A stretch of 64,000 nucleotides of DNA from Ignavibacteriota bacterium. GTDB lineage: Bacteria > Bacteroidota > Ignavibacteria > Ignavibacteriales > Melioribacteraceae. The position numbers and the translations under genes were made by a program. The notes under the pieces are model-generated. The model made no database searches. It worked only from the letters and a program-made list of their open reading frames with translations, and had not been told where the DNA came from. The stretch lies in assembly GCA_016716225.1 (NCBI GenBank), contig JADJWT010000001.1, positions 3,668,501-3,732,500 of the forward strand, read 5' to 3'. This document shows positions 8,509 through 17,164 of this stretch, piece by piece (position 1 is the first letter of the stretch; every line of letters begins with the position of its first letter).

Positions 8509-9996
8509 TCAGTTTTTAATTTTAATTGTAAAAATACATCCGCCTTCTTTTTTATTGTTTACATCTAAATTCCATCCACATCTTTGAACAGCCATTTGAT
8601 ACGCAATATAGCAACCATAGCCGGAATTTGTATTTTCCATTTTTTTTGTGGTTTTGTTTTCGAGAAAGATATTTTTTATTCCTTGCTCACTAATTTGTAA
8701 TAATTCATTCTCAACTCCAACTCCGTCATCTTCAATAATGATGGTAGTCAAATTATTTTCCACATTATAATTTGTTAAAACACAAATGTTAATAAATTTT
8801 TTGTTCCCGTGATCAATACTATTTTGAATAAGCGGTTCAATTATTTCCCATACTATAAATTCATTTACATGAACTTTGGGAATTCGCTCATCCAAATTTA
8901 CTTTAAATTCAAACATATCATTTTTACTACTGATTCTTAAGAATATATTATCTATAATAAATTGAATTGCTTGATTTATATCCGTTCTAAACATTGGATT
9001 TATTATTGTATTTATTGCTTGATCATACCATTTCATATCATAAATTATTCTTGATATAAAATTTGAATAAGTAATTATTTTTTTCTTTAACTCATTAATA
9101 TTTTCTGAGTTGGCACTTCTTACGTCTTCTTTAATAAAACCAATTATTTTTTCAGCTTTATGATGTGTATGGTAAATTCTTTTTGTAAACAAAGATTCTT
9201 TTTCAGCGCGTACTTGATTCTTAATATTTTCTTCATGTTCTTCAAACAGTTTTTGTCTAGCTTCATTTCTTTCTTTTACTGCTTGGGATGAAACCAAAAA
9301 TATTGCGAGAAGACCAATGAAAATTAATATGGAATAGATGATTGAAATATTATCAAAATTTTTTGCAACTTCATTTGTTATAAAATTAAAATTAGGAGTA
9401 ATTTTCATAAACATAACTCCTAAATATTCTCCATCCGGTACAAAAGGAACTAATATATTAAATGTTTCATTATTATGAAGTTCACTATAAATAATTTCAT
9501 TTTTCTGCATTGCGGATTTATGACGAAGAAATAAACTTACCTCTTCTGTATATTTGTTTTTGTTTATTTCAAACGGTTCCAGTTTATTCCTGAGAAAATT
9601 GTGAAGTTCGCTACCGGAGTCAATTATATAAAGTTTATTTTCTTTAATCAGAATTAAAAAAATATCATTTACACTTTTCTGCAATAATTGCTGCTTAACA
9701 ATAACATTAAACGATGATATGATTTTTCTTTCTTCAAGATCATTCAAAAATTTTTGTTGAATAAGATTTTCAAAAAGTAATTCCATACTTGTTGATGTAA
9801 TTATTGCCAATCTTTCAGCAGAGTGTTTTTGATACCAATTTTGAGTTTCGTTTAGATATTGGTTAAGCGAAGATTTTTGTATAAAAGCTAAAATAATTTG
9901 AAACATAATAAGTACAATAAAAAAAATTGTAATGTGCCTAATTTCAAATCTATATTTGGAAAATTTATTTTTGATTTTATTTTTTAACATTCGCAC
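8509..9996 (-). CDS. membrane sensor histidine kinase
   Basis: A 495-aa kinase with a transmembrane helix at about 22-39, an extracytoplasmic sensor region of about 175 residues, a second helix at about 217-236 and a coiled segment at 238-270. The phospho-acceptor region is atypical (KRIYHTHHKAEK, His276/278/279). The HATPase domain has an N box EIIEPLIQNSIDHG (385-398), G1 DDGVGV and G2 SGYGCYIA. It lies 5 bp downstream of a sugar-binding-protein gene and 7 bp upstream of the NtrC-type regulator, so all three are probably co-transcribed. The periplasmic domain is well placed to read the ligand state of that binding protein (inference). Which His is phosphorylated cannot be decided here. Confidence 0.88.
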   Translation of the reverse strand: MRMLKNKIKNKFSKYRFEIRHITIFFIVLIMFQIILAFIQKSSLNQYLNETQNWYQKHSAERLAIITSTSMELLFENLIQQKFLNDLEERKIISSFNVIVKQQLLQKSVNDIFLILIKENKLYIIDSGSELHNFLRNKLEPFEINKNKYTEEVSLFLRHKSAMQKNEIIYSELHNNETFNILVPFVPDGEYLGVMFMKITPNFNFITNEVAKNFDNISIIYSILIFIGLLAIFLVSSQAVKERNEARQKLFEEHEENIKNQVRAEKESLFTKRIYHTHHKAEKIIGFIKEDVRSANSENINELKKKIITYSNFISRIIYDMKWYDQAINTIINPMFRTDINQAIQFIIDNIFLRISSKNDMFEFKVNLDERIPKVHVNEFIVWEIIEPLIQNSIDHGNKKFINICVLTNYNVENNLTTIIIEDDGVGVENELLQISEQGIKNIFLENKTTKKMENTNSGYGCYIAYQMAVQRCGWNLDVNNKKEGGCIFTIKIKN

Positions 9997-10001
9997 AACA
10001 C

Positions 10002-11300
10002 TTATTTATCAAGCATTTTATCATAAAGTATTTCTTGCGTTGCCATTGTTAAAGCTTGTTCAACAGAGATTTTATTTTTTATTGCAAGAGTAAAATAGTG
10101 AGCCATAATTTTTGAGAACTTTGTGTATTCCGGGTGTGCTGGTCTAAAAATTCCGGTATCATAAATTTTTTTAAGCTTTACTATTTCCGGATATTTTTGA
10201 AGATAATTTTCATCTGTATAAAATTTCTTAATAACCGGCGCAAATCCGGCTTGATCATAAATTACTTCTTGAGAACTTTCACTTAACAGAAATTTAATGA
10301 AATCAACTGTTTCTTCTTTATGTTCAGAAAATTTTGAAACCATTAAATTCCATCCACCTAAAGTTGATGTCCTTTTTCCGTTTTTGAAGTTAGGTATTTG
10401 CATAGTTTTTAGATTCTTTTCTTTTTCAATATCGAATGGAGAATCTTCAAAATCTTTTCTATAAGTTTGCCAACCTCTGATAAAAATACCATCATTTTTT
10501 AGAAAGTATGAATAACTTGGAACTTCAGTAAATTCAGTTACTTGTTTGGGTGATAAATTAAATTTGTTAACAAAATCTACAAGTAGGGATAATGCTTTTT
10601 TCGCTTCATTAGTATTTAAATTAAATTTGTATTTTTCATAATAATTTGGTTGAATGCTATAAAGCAGTTCCATGAAAACGCAAATTAATCCTTCGTAATC
10701 AGCAGCGGGAAATATGTAAAAAGGATTTTGAATTTCAAGAGAATGTCCAATTTCAATAAATTCTTCCCAAGTAATATTTGCCAATGAAGATAGAATTTTA
10801 TTTCCATTTGGGAGAGATTTTATTATATCATCGCGATAATAAATTAACCCCAGCGAAATATCAAACGGCACAGCAACTAAATCATTTTCATAATAACATG
10901 ATTGCATAGTTACATCAAGAAGTTTATCCTTTTCTTCTTTTGTGAAATAATTATCTAAAGGTTCGCACCATCTTGCAAATCTTTGAACCCAAATAATATC
11001 AACAGCAAGCAGATCAATTCCATCTCCTCTTCCTCTAAGCGATCTTGCAAGTAATTCTTTTCTATCATTTGTACTAAAATCAAAATTAGAAAAATCAATT
11101 GGGATAACTTTTATTTTGCCTTTATTAAGATCATTATAACGGTCAATTAATATTTTATGAGCTTTTGTAATTCTATCAGCAAAATAAATTTCTGTTATGC
11201 CTTCATGTGAAGTTGATATGCCTAATAAAAAAATAATAACATAAATTAGTGCGATAAAAAATAGAAATGTAAAACCCCATTTTTGTTTTATTCTAATCAT
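10002..11300 (-). CDS. ABC-type sugar-binding protein (family 1 fold), membrane anchored, sensor-linked
   Basis: A 432-aa extracellular solute-binding protein of the maltose/sugar-binding family 1 type: ELLARSLRGRGDGIDLLAVD, LVAVPFDISLGLIYYRDDI, GWNLMVSKFSEHKEETVDFI. The N-terminus has a single hydrophobic helix (about 9-27) with no lipobox Cys, so it is probably an uncleaved anchor or an ordinary signal. No ABC permease or ATPase for sugar import lies nearby. Instead the gene heads an operon with a sensor kinase and an NtrC-type regulator, suggesting that it senses rather than transports. Likely ligand: a mannan- or glucan-derived oligosaccharide (inference from the neighbouring locus). No palindrome or sigma-54-like motif is seen upstream, so expression may be constitutive. 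Confidence 0.85.
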   Translation of the reverse strand: MIRIKQKWGFTFLFFIALIYVIIFLLGISTSHEGITEIYFADRITKAHKILIDRYNDLNKGKIKVIPIDFSNFDFSTNDRKELLARSLRGRGDGIDLLAVDIIWVQRFARWCEPLDNYFTKEEKDKLLDVTMQSCYYENDLVAVPFDISLGLIYYRDDIIKSLPNGNKILSSLANITWEEFIEIGHSLEIQNPFYIFPAADYEGLICVFMELLYSIQPNYYEKYKFNLNTNEAKKALSLLVDFVNKFNLSPKQVTEFTEVPSYSYFLKNDGIFIRGWQTYRKDFEDSPFDIEKEKNLKTMQIPNFKNGKRTSTLGGWNLMVSKFSEHKEETVDFIKFLLSESSQEVIYDQAGFAPVIKKFYTDENYLQKYPEIVKLKKIYDTGIFRPAHPEYTKFSKIMAHYFTLAIKNKISVEQALTMATQEILYDKMLDK

Positions 11301-11387
11301 CTTCTCTAATAAAAATTATACAATTGCAAAACTTAAGATTTGTAAAGATTGTTTTAAATTACTAAAAAAAATTATTTAAAAATAAAA

Positions 11388-11422
11388 AAGGTGATTAACA
11401 AATTTTCAGTGCTAATCACCTT
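11388..11422 (-). terminator. rho-independent terminator after the TonB receptor operon
   Basis: Inverted repeat GGTGATTA / TAATCACC, extendable by A-T pairs to about 10 bp, with a 15-nt loop. On the minus strand it is followed by TTTTTTATTTTT. It ends the operon 11446-16979 and insulates the sensor operon starting at 11300. Confidence 0.85.
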
Positions 11423-11445
11423 ATTACATTACCTAGTGGGAGGCA

Positions 11446-13977
11446 CTATTTTAGTAACATCATTTTTTTATAAAGCTTAAATTCTCCTGCTTCAATACCA
11501 TAGAAATAAACACCAGAACTAAGATTATGAGCATTAAAGTTTACAGTATGTGTACCAGCTTTTAAATTCTTATTTAATAGTGTGGCAACTTTTTGACCCA
11601 AAACATTATATATAAATAATTTTACGTTATTAGCTTTTCCAATTGAAAAATTTATTTGGGTACTTGGATTAAATGGGTTTGGATAATTTTGAGTTAATGA
11701 ATATCCTTCTGGAAGCATTTCTTCTTCAATACCAACAGCGACTGATTTTTTAATCAATTGTACTAAATCCAAGTTTACACCAGTGCCGGATAATCCTATC
11801 GCATGTGTTCCTGCAGTTAATGGAAATGCAGTAGATAAACCTGATAACCCAACTGAATCTGGATCTGAATTATAATCAAATGATACTGCAACTGTACCAT
11901 CAACGAGAACATTACCAGTTGAAGGACCGTTATAATTTTGATAAAACGCCTGAATAACATAATCACCATCAGTAGGAGCATTAAAATTAACTGTTGCACT
12001 TCCACCATTCAATGCAACTGACTTAAACCATTGTGGAGCCCAAGCAGCACCTTCTAGAACTGGTTTAGCAACAGAATATGCAGTTACATCAGCACCCTTA
12101 AGAGATAGTACAACATCAGTAGTTCCAGCTTTTCTGAGCTCAAAACCACCAAATTTATTATCACACCATGAAGCTTTAATTTGAATCACATTTGTACCAG
12201 CATTTAGATACAATGGTGTTAATGATGGATTATCAATTACTTCTTTGATTTCCTCTTGTTTTACTAACCACCATCCCCAATTATTTATATCAAACCCGGC
12301 ATTAACGGTTGTATTAGCTCCATCATTTCCAAATACATACTGTCCCCAACCTCTTGGATCATGTATTTCAAATCCGTTAACAAAGAAATTTACACCACTG
12401 GTTCCTCGTCCCTTAAGATTAACATACAAATTAATATCATACTGTCCAGCTTCTGCAACATCAAAAGTCCATTCAATAAATCCAGAATTCATTTCATAAT
12501 ATGATAAACCTTGAGCAGTTTCAACTTCAGCACCATTTGTTAAAGTTCCATCTTCAGCTTGAGCTTCATCAACTAAATCATAATTTATAACTTCACCTGC
12601 AAGACTTTCGATATATGAAACATACTCATCATGATTTGCTTCCCAAATAGCTTTAGATTCTGGGAACCAGTTTAAATCTCCTAAAGGTAATCCATTTGTA
12701 CTTGCAGTCATCAAACTTGTATTTGTGTACTTAAAGTTTTCTGGTAATGGCCAGCTTACGCATTCATAACATTCAACGCCTTCAAAAACTGGTAGATTCC
12801 AGAACCATTCATGAGCGGGTGTAATTCCTGCTCTTAAATCCTGAATATTTTGGATCATATTGGGATAATTTTCAGTCGTATTTGTCGGCATACCTGGATC
12901 AACCCATAATGTATCAAATATTCTCATCGTTTCATATTTATCAATGAAATCCTCTTTTGCTGGAACACCAATATATTTACCAACTAATAATGAATCAGCA
13001 TAATATGAAGTAAATTCGGGTGCAGTATATGCGGAAGTATTTGTTAATAAGAAGCGACGTCCTTCTTCTGGTCCGTACATAGATGGAAGTGCAGATATAT
13101 TAAAATATCCTGGGAAATTACCGCGGGGATCACGACCAGCACTAGTATAATCAATATAACCTTCTGCATGCCAGAATCCATTTACAATAACGTTATTGGC
13201 TATATAAGCATCTCTCCACCAACTAGATTGTAATATAATTCTACCAACATTAACAAATGTATTATGAACTATTCGTACATATTTTGCTGCTCCACTTTCA
13301 ATTTGAATAGCTGTAAATCCTAAATTAAAAAAGGTACAGTTTTCAACTACAACACTTTTTTGATCTGCCCAAATTGAAACCCCCCTACCTTCCCATTGCT
13401 GAGTGCTGGGTCTTCCAATTAAATTTCTGAATTTACAATTAGTAATGGTAATATCATTTCCACTATTTGTAAAAGCAATCATTGCAAAATTACTTCTATC
13501 GAAAATACAATTGTCAAAAATGAAAGTACTATTTGTAGCATCCATTTGAAATGGCTGATAAGTTGTTTGAGTACCTGTTCCAGCAAATGCGCCAGTCATC
13601 CAAACATTCTTAAGAGTGATATCACTATAACCTCTTATTATTCCATCTGTAGTTGAGCCATCTGTTCTTGCAATCATTTGAATTACTGCTGGATTTTTTA
13701 ATTCATCTGTTGGATCTGGTTCCTCACCAATAATTCTTAAGTGAAAACCATTATTGTCTATTCTTTCTGAATTCCAGTAATAACCGCCGGCACGTAATTT
13801 ATATACACGGTCATCTGGTCTTAGTGTATCATTTGTAATAGCATCATATAATGCATTAACAACAACATCTCCATTTGCATCAGCCCACTCAACAACTAAT
13901 TCTGATTGAGCTTTAGTGTTTGTAAAAATGACTCCTAAAAATAAAGTCATTAAAAATGCCTTGTACATTATTCTCAT
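11446..13977 (-). CDS. secreted parallel beta-helix protein with CBM-like modules and T9SS sorting domain
   Basis: An 843-aa exported protein with a signal peptide at 1-23. Residues ~90-280 show beta-helix repeats: ITITNCKFRN, VVVENCTFFN, VRIVHNTFVN, AYIANNVIVNG. Residues ~465-640 and ~640-745 resemble two carbohydrate-binding beta-sandwich modules (CBM6/35-like): EAQAEDG, then GQYDINLYVNLKGRG and GDYVIQAFYQNYNG. Residues ~757-843 form a T9SS domain (LTQNYPNPFNPST). A strong GGAGG lies 5 nt before ATG. It is co-transcribed with and 41 bp after the TonB receptor, where a SusD gene would sit in a classical locus. It may be a surface glycan-binding protein or a lyase/hydrolase; no catalytic residues can be assigned. 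Confidence 0.82.
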   Translation of the reverse strand: MRIMYKAFLMTLFLGVIFTNTKAQSELVVEWADANGDVVVNALYDAITNDTLRPDDRVYKLRAGGYYWNSERIDNNGFHLRIIGEEPDPTDELKNPAVIQMIARTDGSTTDGIIRGYSDITLKNVWMTGAFAGTGTQTTYQPFQMDATNSTFIFDNCIFDRSNFAMIAFTNSGNDITITNCKFRNLIGRPSTQQWEGRGVSIWADQKSVVVENCTFFNLGFTAIQIESGAAKYVRIVHNTFVNVGRIILQSSWWRDAYIANNVIVNGFWHAEGYIDYTSAGRDPRGNFPGYFNISALPSMYGPEEGRRFLLTNTSAYTAPEFTSYYADSLLVGKYIGVPAKEDFIDKYETMRIFDTLWVDPGMPTNTTENYPNMIQNIQDLRAGITPAHEWFWNLPVFEGVECYECVSWPLPENFKYTNTSLMTASTNGLPLGDLNWFPESKAIWEANHDEYVSYIESLAGEVINYDLVDEAQAEDGTLTNGAEVETAQGLSYYEMNSGFIEWTFDVAEAGQYDINLYVNLKGRGTSGVNFFVNGFEIHDPRGWGQYVFGNDGANTTVNAGFDINNWGWWLVKQEEIKEVIDNPSLTPLYLNAGTNVIQIKASWCDNKFGGFELRKAGTTDVVLSLKGADVTAYSVAKPVLEGAAWAPQWFKSVALNGGSATVNFNAPTDGDYVIQAFYQNYNGPSTGNVLVDGTVAVSFDYNSDPDSVGLSGLSTAFPLTAGTHAIGLSGTGVNLDLVQLIKKSVAVGIEEEMLPEGYSLTQNYPNPFNPSTQINFSIGKANNVKLFIYNVLGQKVATLLNKNLKAGTHTVNFNAHNLSSGVYFYGIEAGEFKLYKKMMLLK

Positions 13978-14018
13978 TTATTCCTCCTATTATTTTATGT
14001 GATATTTTTAAATATCAT

Positions 14019-16979
14019 TTATAATTTAATTCTTAAACCAAAATCAACTGTTAACCCATAGTATTCAATATAAGTTGGATTGTTAAGAGAAGTCCCTCTA
14101 AAACTTTCGTCAGGTCTTTCATTCAAATTTGTGAAATTGCAGAATAATTGTAAATTTTCCATAATAGTTTGCTGTAAAGTAAAATCCCATCTTGAATATT
14201 CGCCCGAAAATTGATCTAATTCTTTATTTAGATCAATATAAGCTACTTTATCAGTTTGATATAAGAATGAAAGTCGTGCTGAAAATCCTTTATAATCATA
14301 ACCCAGTGTTATGTTTGCAATATGTGAAGGTTGATCAGGTAACCTGCTGCTTCTTACAGTATCAGATAAATCCATATAGTATCTTGGCGGTCCACCACCT
14401 GGTTTTCTTCTATCTGATTGAACCAAAGTAAATCTCTGTTTATCCATTTCAGAAAAAATTCTTGTGTAATTAATATTGAGAACAACACCTTCCATATATG
14501 GAATGAACCAAAAATTAGTTTGCCAATCTATTTCAAATCCTCTATAATAGGCGGGGTTTTCATTATTTATATAAGTATCAGCACCATACTGAACATTCTT
14601 TGTCCAATTTTCTGGAATCAAAAAACCTTCAAGAAGTGGAATATCTGCATTTATTGGATAATTGTATTGGAAAATCAAATCTTTAATAGATTTATAAAAA
14701 CCTGAAATGGTAAAAAGTCCTACATGGTTTTCATAAACTGAAACTGCTAAATCAAAGTTTGTTGAAACTGAAGGTTTTATTTTTGTATTTGCAGCTCTCA
14801 TATAATTATTTTGTGAATTTATTCTTGTTACTGGAGCATACATATTAAAATCTGGTCTTGTTAAAGTTTGAGTATATGCCAATCTTATTTTCAACCAATC
14901 ATTTGGTGTTGCAATTAAATGAATCATTGGAAGTAGAAAATCATTTTGACGGATTGAAGTAACTGTATCTAAATCTGCTGGTGGTGCAGGAGTATTATTT
15001 ATTGTAACTTCCCTAAATACAAAAGCAGTATATTTTGAATAATCGTTTTCATATCTGATTCCCGGAATAAATGTAAATAAATTACCAAAATTAAATTCTG
15101 CCATTGCATAAGCAGCTTGGTAATGTTCAATCCCCTCGTAATCATCAGCTAAGCTTCCAATTGTAATTTTATCAAGTTGAGATTCACTGCTATCTGTAAC
15201 CATATTTAAAGCATTGTACATTCTGTTAAGCATATTAAAATCTGCCTGAAATCCTAATGGAAATTTTTTATCAAGAAAATTATCTCTAGAATAGTTTGAA
15301 AGAAAATGAGAAATAGGAAGAACTCCATATTGATCAACTAATCCTTCAACATCCCATTCGGGAATTCTTTCGCCAAGCACAGTTAAGAAATTGTTTGGAC
15401 CACTACCATTCCCGTAGTATAAACCATTCCTTCCGTATTGTTCCTGATCATTTTTTCTATCTAACCATCTGAATTTTGCGCCAGTTTTAAAATGTCCTGT
15501 TATATCATTAGAGAAATTTATCGGTATCTGAACATTAAATTGTACCGTTGATTGATTTTCGTTTCTATCTGTGTCATATCTATAAACATCTTGAATTCCA
15601 ATCCTAGTTGAATCATTTGTTGCAAGTTGTGAAATTTCTGTCGGATGTGTATCAACTGTAACTGCACCAACAAATGAACCACCCTCTCTAACAAAATTAA
15701 ATTCACGTTCATTTGGAGCAGATGTTTCGGTTCCAGTTAATGATACACCAAAATCATATTTGAACCAATCAAAATCTTGCTCTGATCCAAAAGCCGCAGT
15801 AAAAATATTTGTTTTCCCGCCATTTTCTCTGAACAAAATATAATGACGGTTATCCGCTAAATTATAAGTTTGTTCTCTTCTTCGCTGATCCCAACTTAAC
15901 TGATTAAAAAAGCCATTTAAAGAAAGTCTACCATTAGGAATTTTATAATCTAAAACTAAACTTGCACCTAATCTATCTCTAATGGTATTTACATCTCTGG
16001 TTATTACATTATTAATAATATTTTCAGTTACTCCTTGAGGCGAATCTCTTCTTGTATAAGTTCCAGAATATTGATCAGCACTTCTATTATATTGATCTGC
16101 ATTAAATCCTAAAATTACTCCAAATTGATTATCTAAAAATCTATTACTAACATTTCCATTGATATTATAATTACCCCAATCCTTTAGCATTTTATTATAT
16201 CCACCTTGAGCATTAATATTAGCTTTAAAGTTCGATGGAGCTTCCTTTAATCTTAAATCAATTGTTCCGCCCAACGCATCAGCATCCATATCTGCAGTGT
16301 TAGCTTTTTTTACTTCAATACCCGCAAGCATATTTGATGAAATTAAAGAAAGATCAACACTTCTATCTTCGCCACTATTAGATGGTAAACGAACACCATT
16401 TACTGTTACTGTATTGTATTTTGGGGAAAGTCCACGAATCGAAACTTTGTTTGCTTCACCTCCCGATCTACTAATAGAAACTCCGGGTAACCTACCAATT
16501 GATTCAGCTGCATTTACATCCGGGAGTTCTTCAATACGGCTTTTTGAAACAACATTTGAAATCGTGTTTGATGATAATTGTTGATTAATTGCTTGAATTT
16601 GTCCTTCAACTTGACCAGTTACTACAACTACTTCTCCTTCAAGAACTTTGTAATCAAGCTCAACATCATAATTAATAATTCTATTTTCAACAATATTAAT
16701 TTCTATAGATTTGGGATTATAACCAATATAAGAAATTTCTAAGTTCTGTTTTCCAACTGATATATTTCTAATAATATAATTACCATCTAAATCCGAAGCC
16801 GAACCTAATGAGGTTCCTTTAATAATTACATTTGCTCCAAATAGAGCTTCTTTTGTGCTGCTATCTAAAATCCTTCCTTTTATTGAACCAGTTTGTGAAA
16901 AAATATTAGAATAAGAAAAGATGAGAAGTAAAATTGATAAGCTGAGCAAAGTCTTTTTGATGATATGATTAAAAATCAT
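14019..16979 (-). CDS. TonB-dependent outer-membrane receptor for oligosaccharides
   Basis: A 986-aa TonB-dependent transporter. It has a signal peptide (1-28), a carboxypeptidase-regulatory-like domain (~30-115: GSIKGRILDSSTKEALFGANVIIKG split across the family pattern), a TonB-box-like EVVVVTG, and a plug with ELPDVNAAESIGRLPGVSI and KVSIRGLSPKYNTVTVNG (~150-245). A long 22-strand-type barrel follows. The plug motif resembles the 'TonB-Xanth-Caul' subfamily rather than SusC proper, and no SusD partner is present. It is the first gene of an operon with the beta-helix/CBM protein and is preceded by a sigma-54-like promoter (17033-17049). Likely cargo is mannan-derived oligosaccharide (context). 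Confidence 0.9.
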   Translation of the reverse strand: MIFNHIIKKTLLSLSILLLIFSYSNIFSQTGSIKGRILDSSTKEALFGANVIIKGTSLGSASDLDGNYIIRNISVGKQNLEISYIGYNPKSIEINIVENRIINYDVELDYKVLEGEVVVVTGQVEGQIQAINQQLSSNTISNVVSKSRIEELPDVNAAESIGRLPGVSISRSGGEANKVSIRGLSPKYNTVTVNGVRLPSNSGEDRSVDLSLISSNMLAGIEVKKANTADMDADALGGTIDLRLKEAPSNFKANINAQGGYNKMLKDWGNYNINGNVSNRFLDNQFGVILGFNADQYNRSADQYSGTYTRRDSPQGVTENIINNVITRDVNTIRDRLGASLVLDYKIPNGRLSLNGFFNQLSWDQRRREQTYNLADNRHYILFRENGGKTNIFTAAFGSEQDFDWFKYDFGVSLTGTETSAPNEREFNFVREGGSFVGAVTVDTHPTEISQLATNDSTRIGIQDVYRYDTDRNENQSTVQFNVQIPINFSNDITGHFKTGAKFRWLDRKNDQEQYGRNGLYYGNGSGPNNFLTVLGERIPEWDVEGLVDQYGVLPISHFLSNYSRDNFLDKKFPLGFQADFNMLNRMYNALNMVTDSSESQLDKITIGSLADDYEGIEHYQAAYAMAEFNFGNLFTFIPGIRYENDYSKYTAFVFREVTINNTPAPPADLDTVTSIRQNDFLLPMIHLIATPNDWLKIRLAYTQTLTRPDFNMYAPVTRINSQNNYMRAANTKIKPSVSTNFDLAVSVYENHVGLFTISGFYKSIKDLIFQYNYPINADIPLLEGFLIPENWTKNVQYGADTYINNENPAYYRGFEIDWQTNFWFIPYMEGVVLNINYTRIFSEMDKQRFTLVQSDRRKPGGGPPRYYMDLSDTVRSSRLPDQPSHIANITLGYDYKGFSARLSFLYQTDKVAYIDLNKELDQFSGEYSRWDFTLQQTIMENLQLFCNFTNLNERPDESFRGTSLNNPTYIEYYGLTVDFGLRIKL

Positions 16980-17032
16980 TTTAACCTCACGACTTAAATA
17001 CTGTAAATAGTCATTATTTGAATAAATGTATT

Positions 17033-17049
17033 ATTCATAAATGATGCCA
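17033..17049 (-). promoter_or_regulatory. sigma-54-like promoter of the TonB receptor operon
   Basis: The minus strand reads TGGCATCATTTATGAAT: GG, ten bases, then GA. This has the -24/-12 spacing of sigma-54 promoters, but with GA where GC is canonical. The predicted start is near 17023, giving a 44-nt leader. The same element precedes four other units of the locus. Confidence 0.6.
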
Positions 17050-17101
17050 GAAATAATGTTCAAACTATTACTGAATAATGCAATTATTTACGTCCCTTTA
17101 A

Positions 17102-17116
17102 TTATTAAATTGATAA
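17102..17116. promoter_or_regulatory. upstream palindrome (activator site), TonB receptor operon
   Basis: TTATTA-AAT-TGATAA, one mismatch from the consensus TTATCA-N3-TGATAA. Its centre is about 86 nt upstream of the predicted transcription start, a typical enhancer distance for NtrC-family activators. Confidence 0.5.
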
Positions 17117-17164
17117 AATTTATTATAACGATAAAGGGACATGTCAACTAATTAATTAACTATG

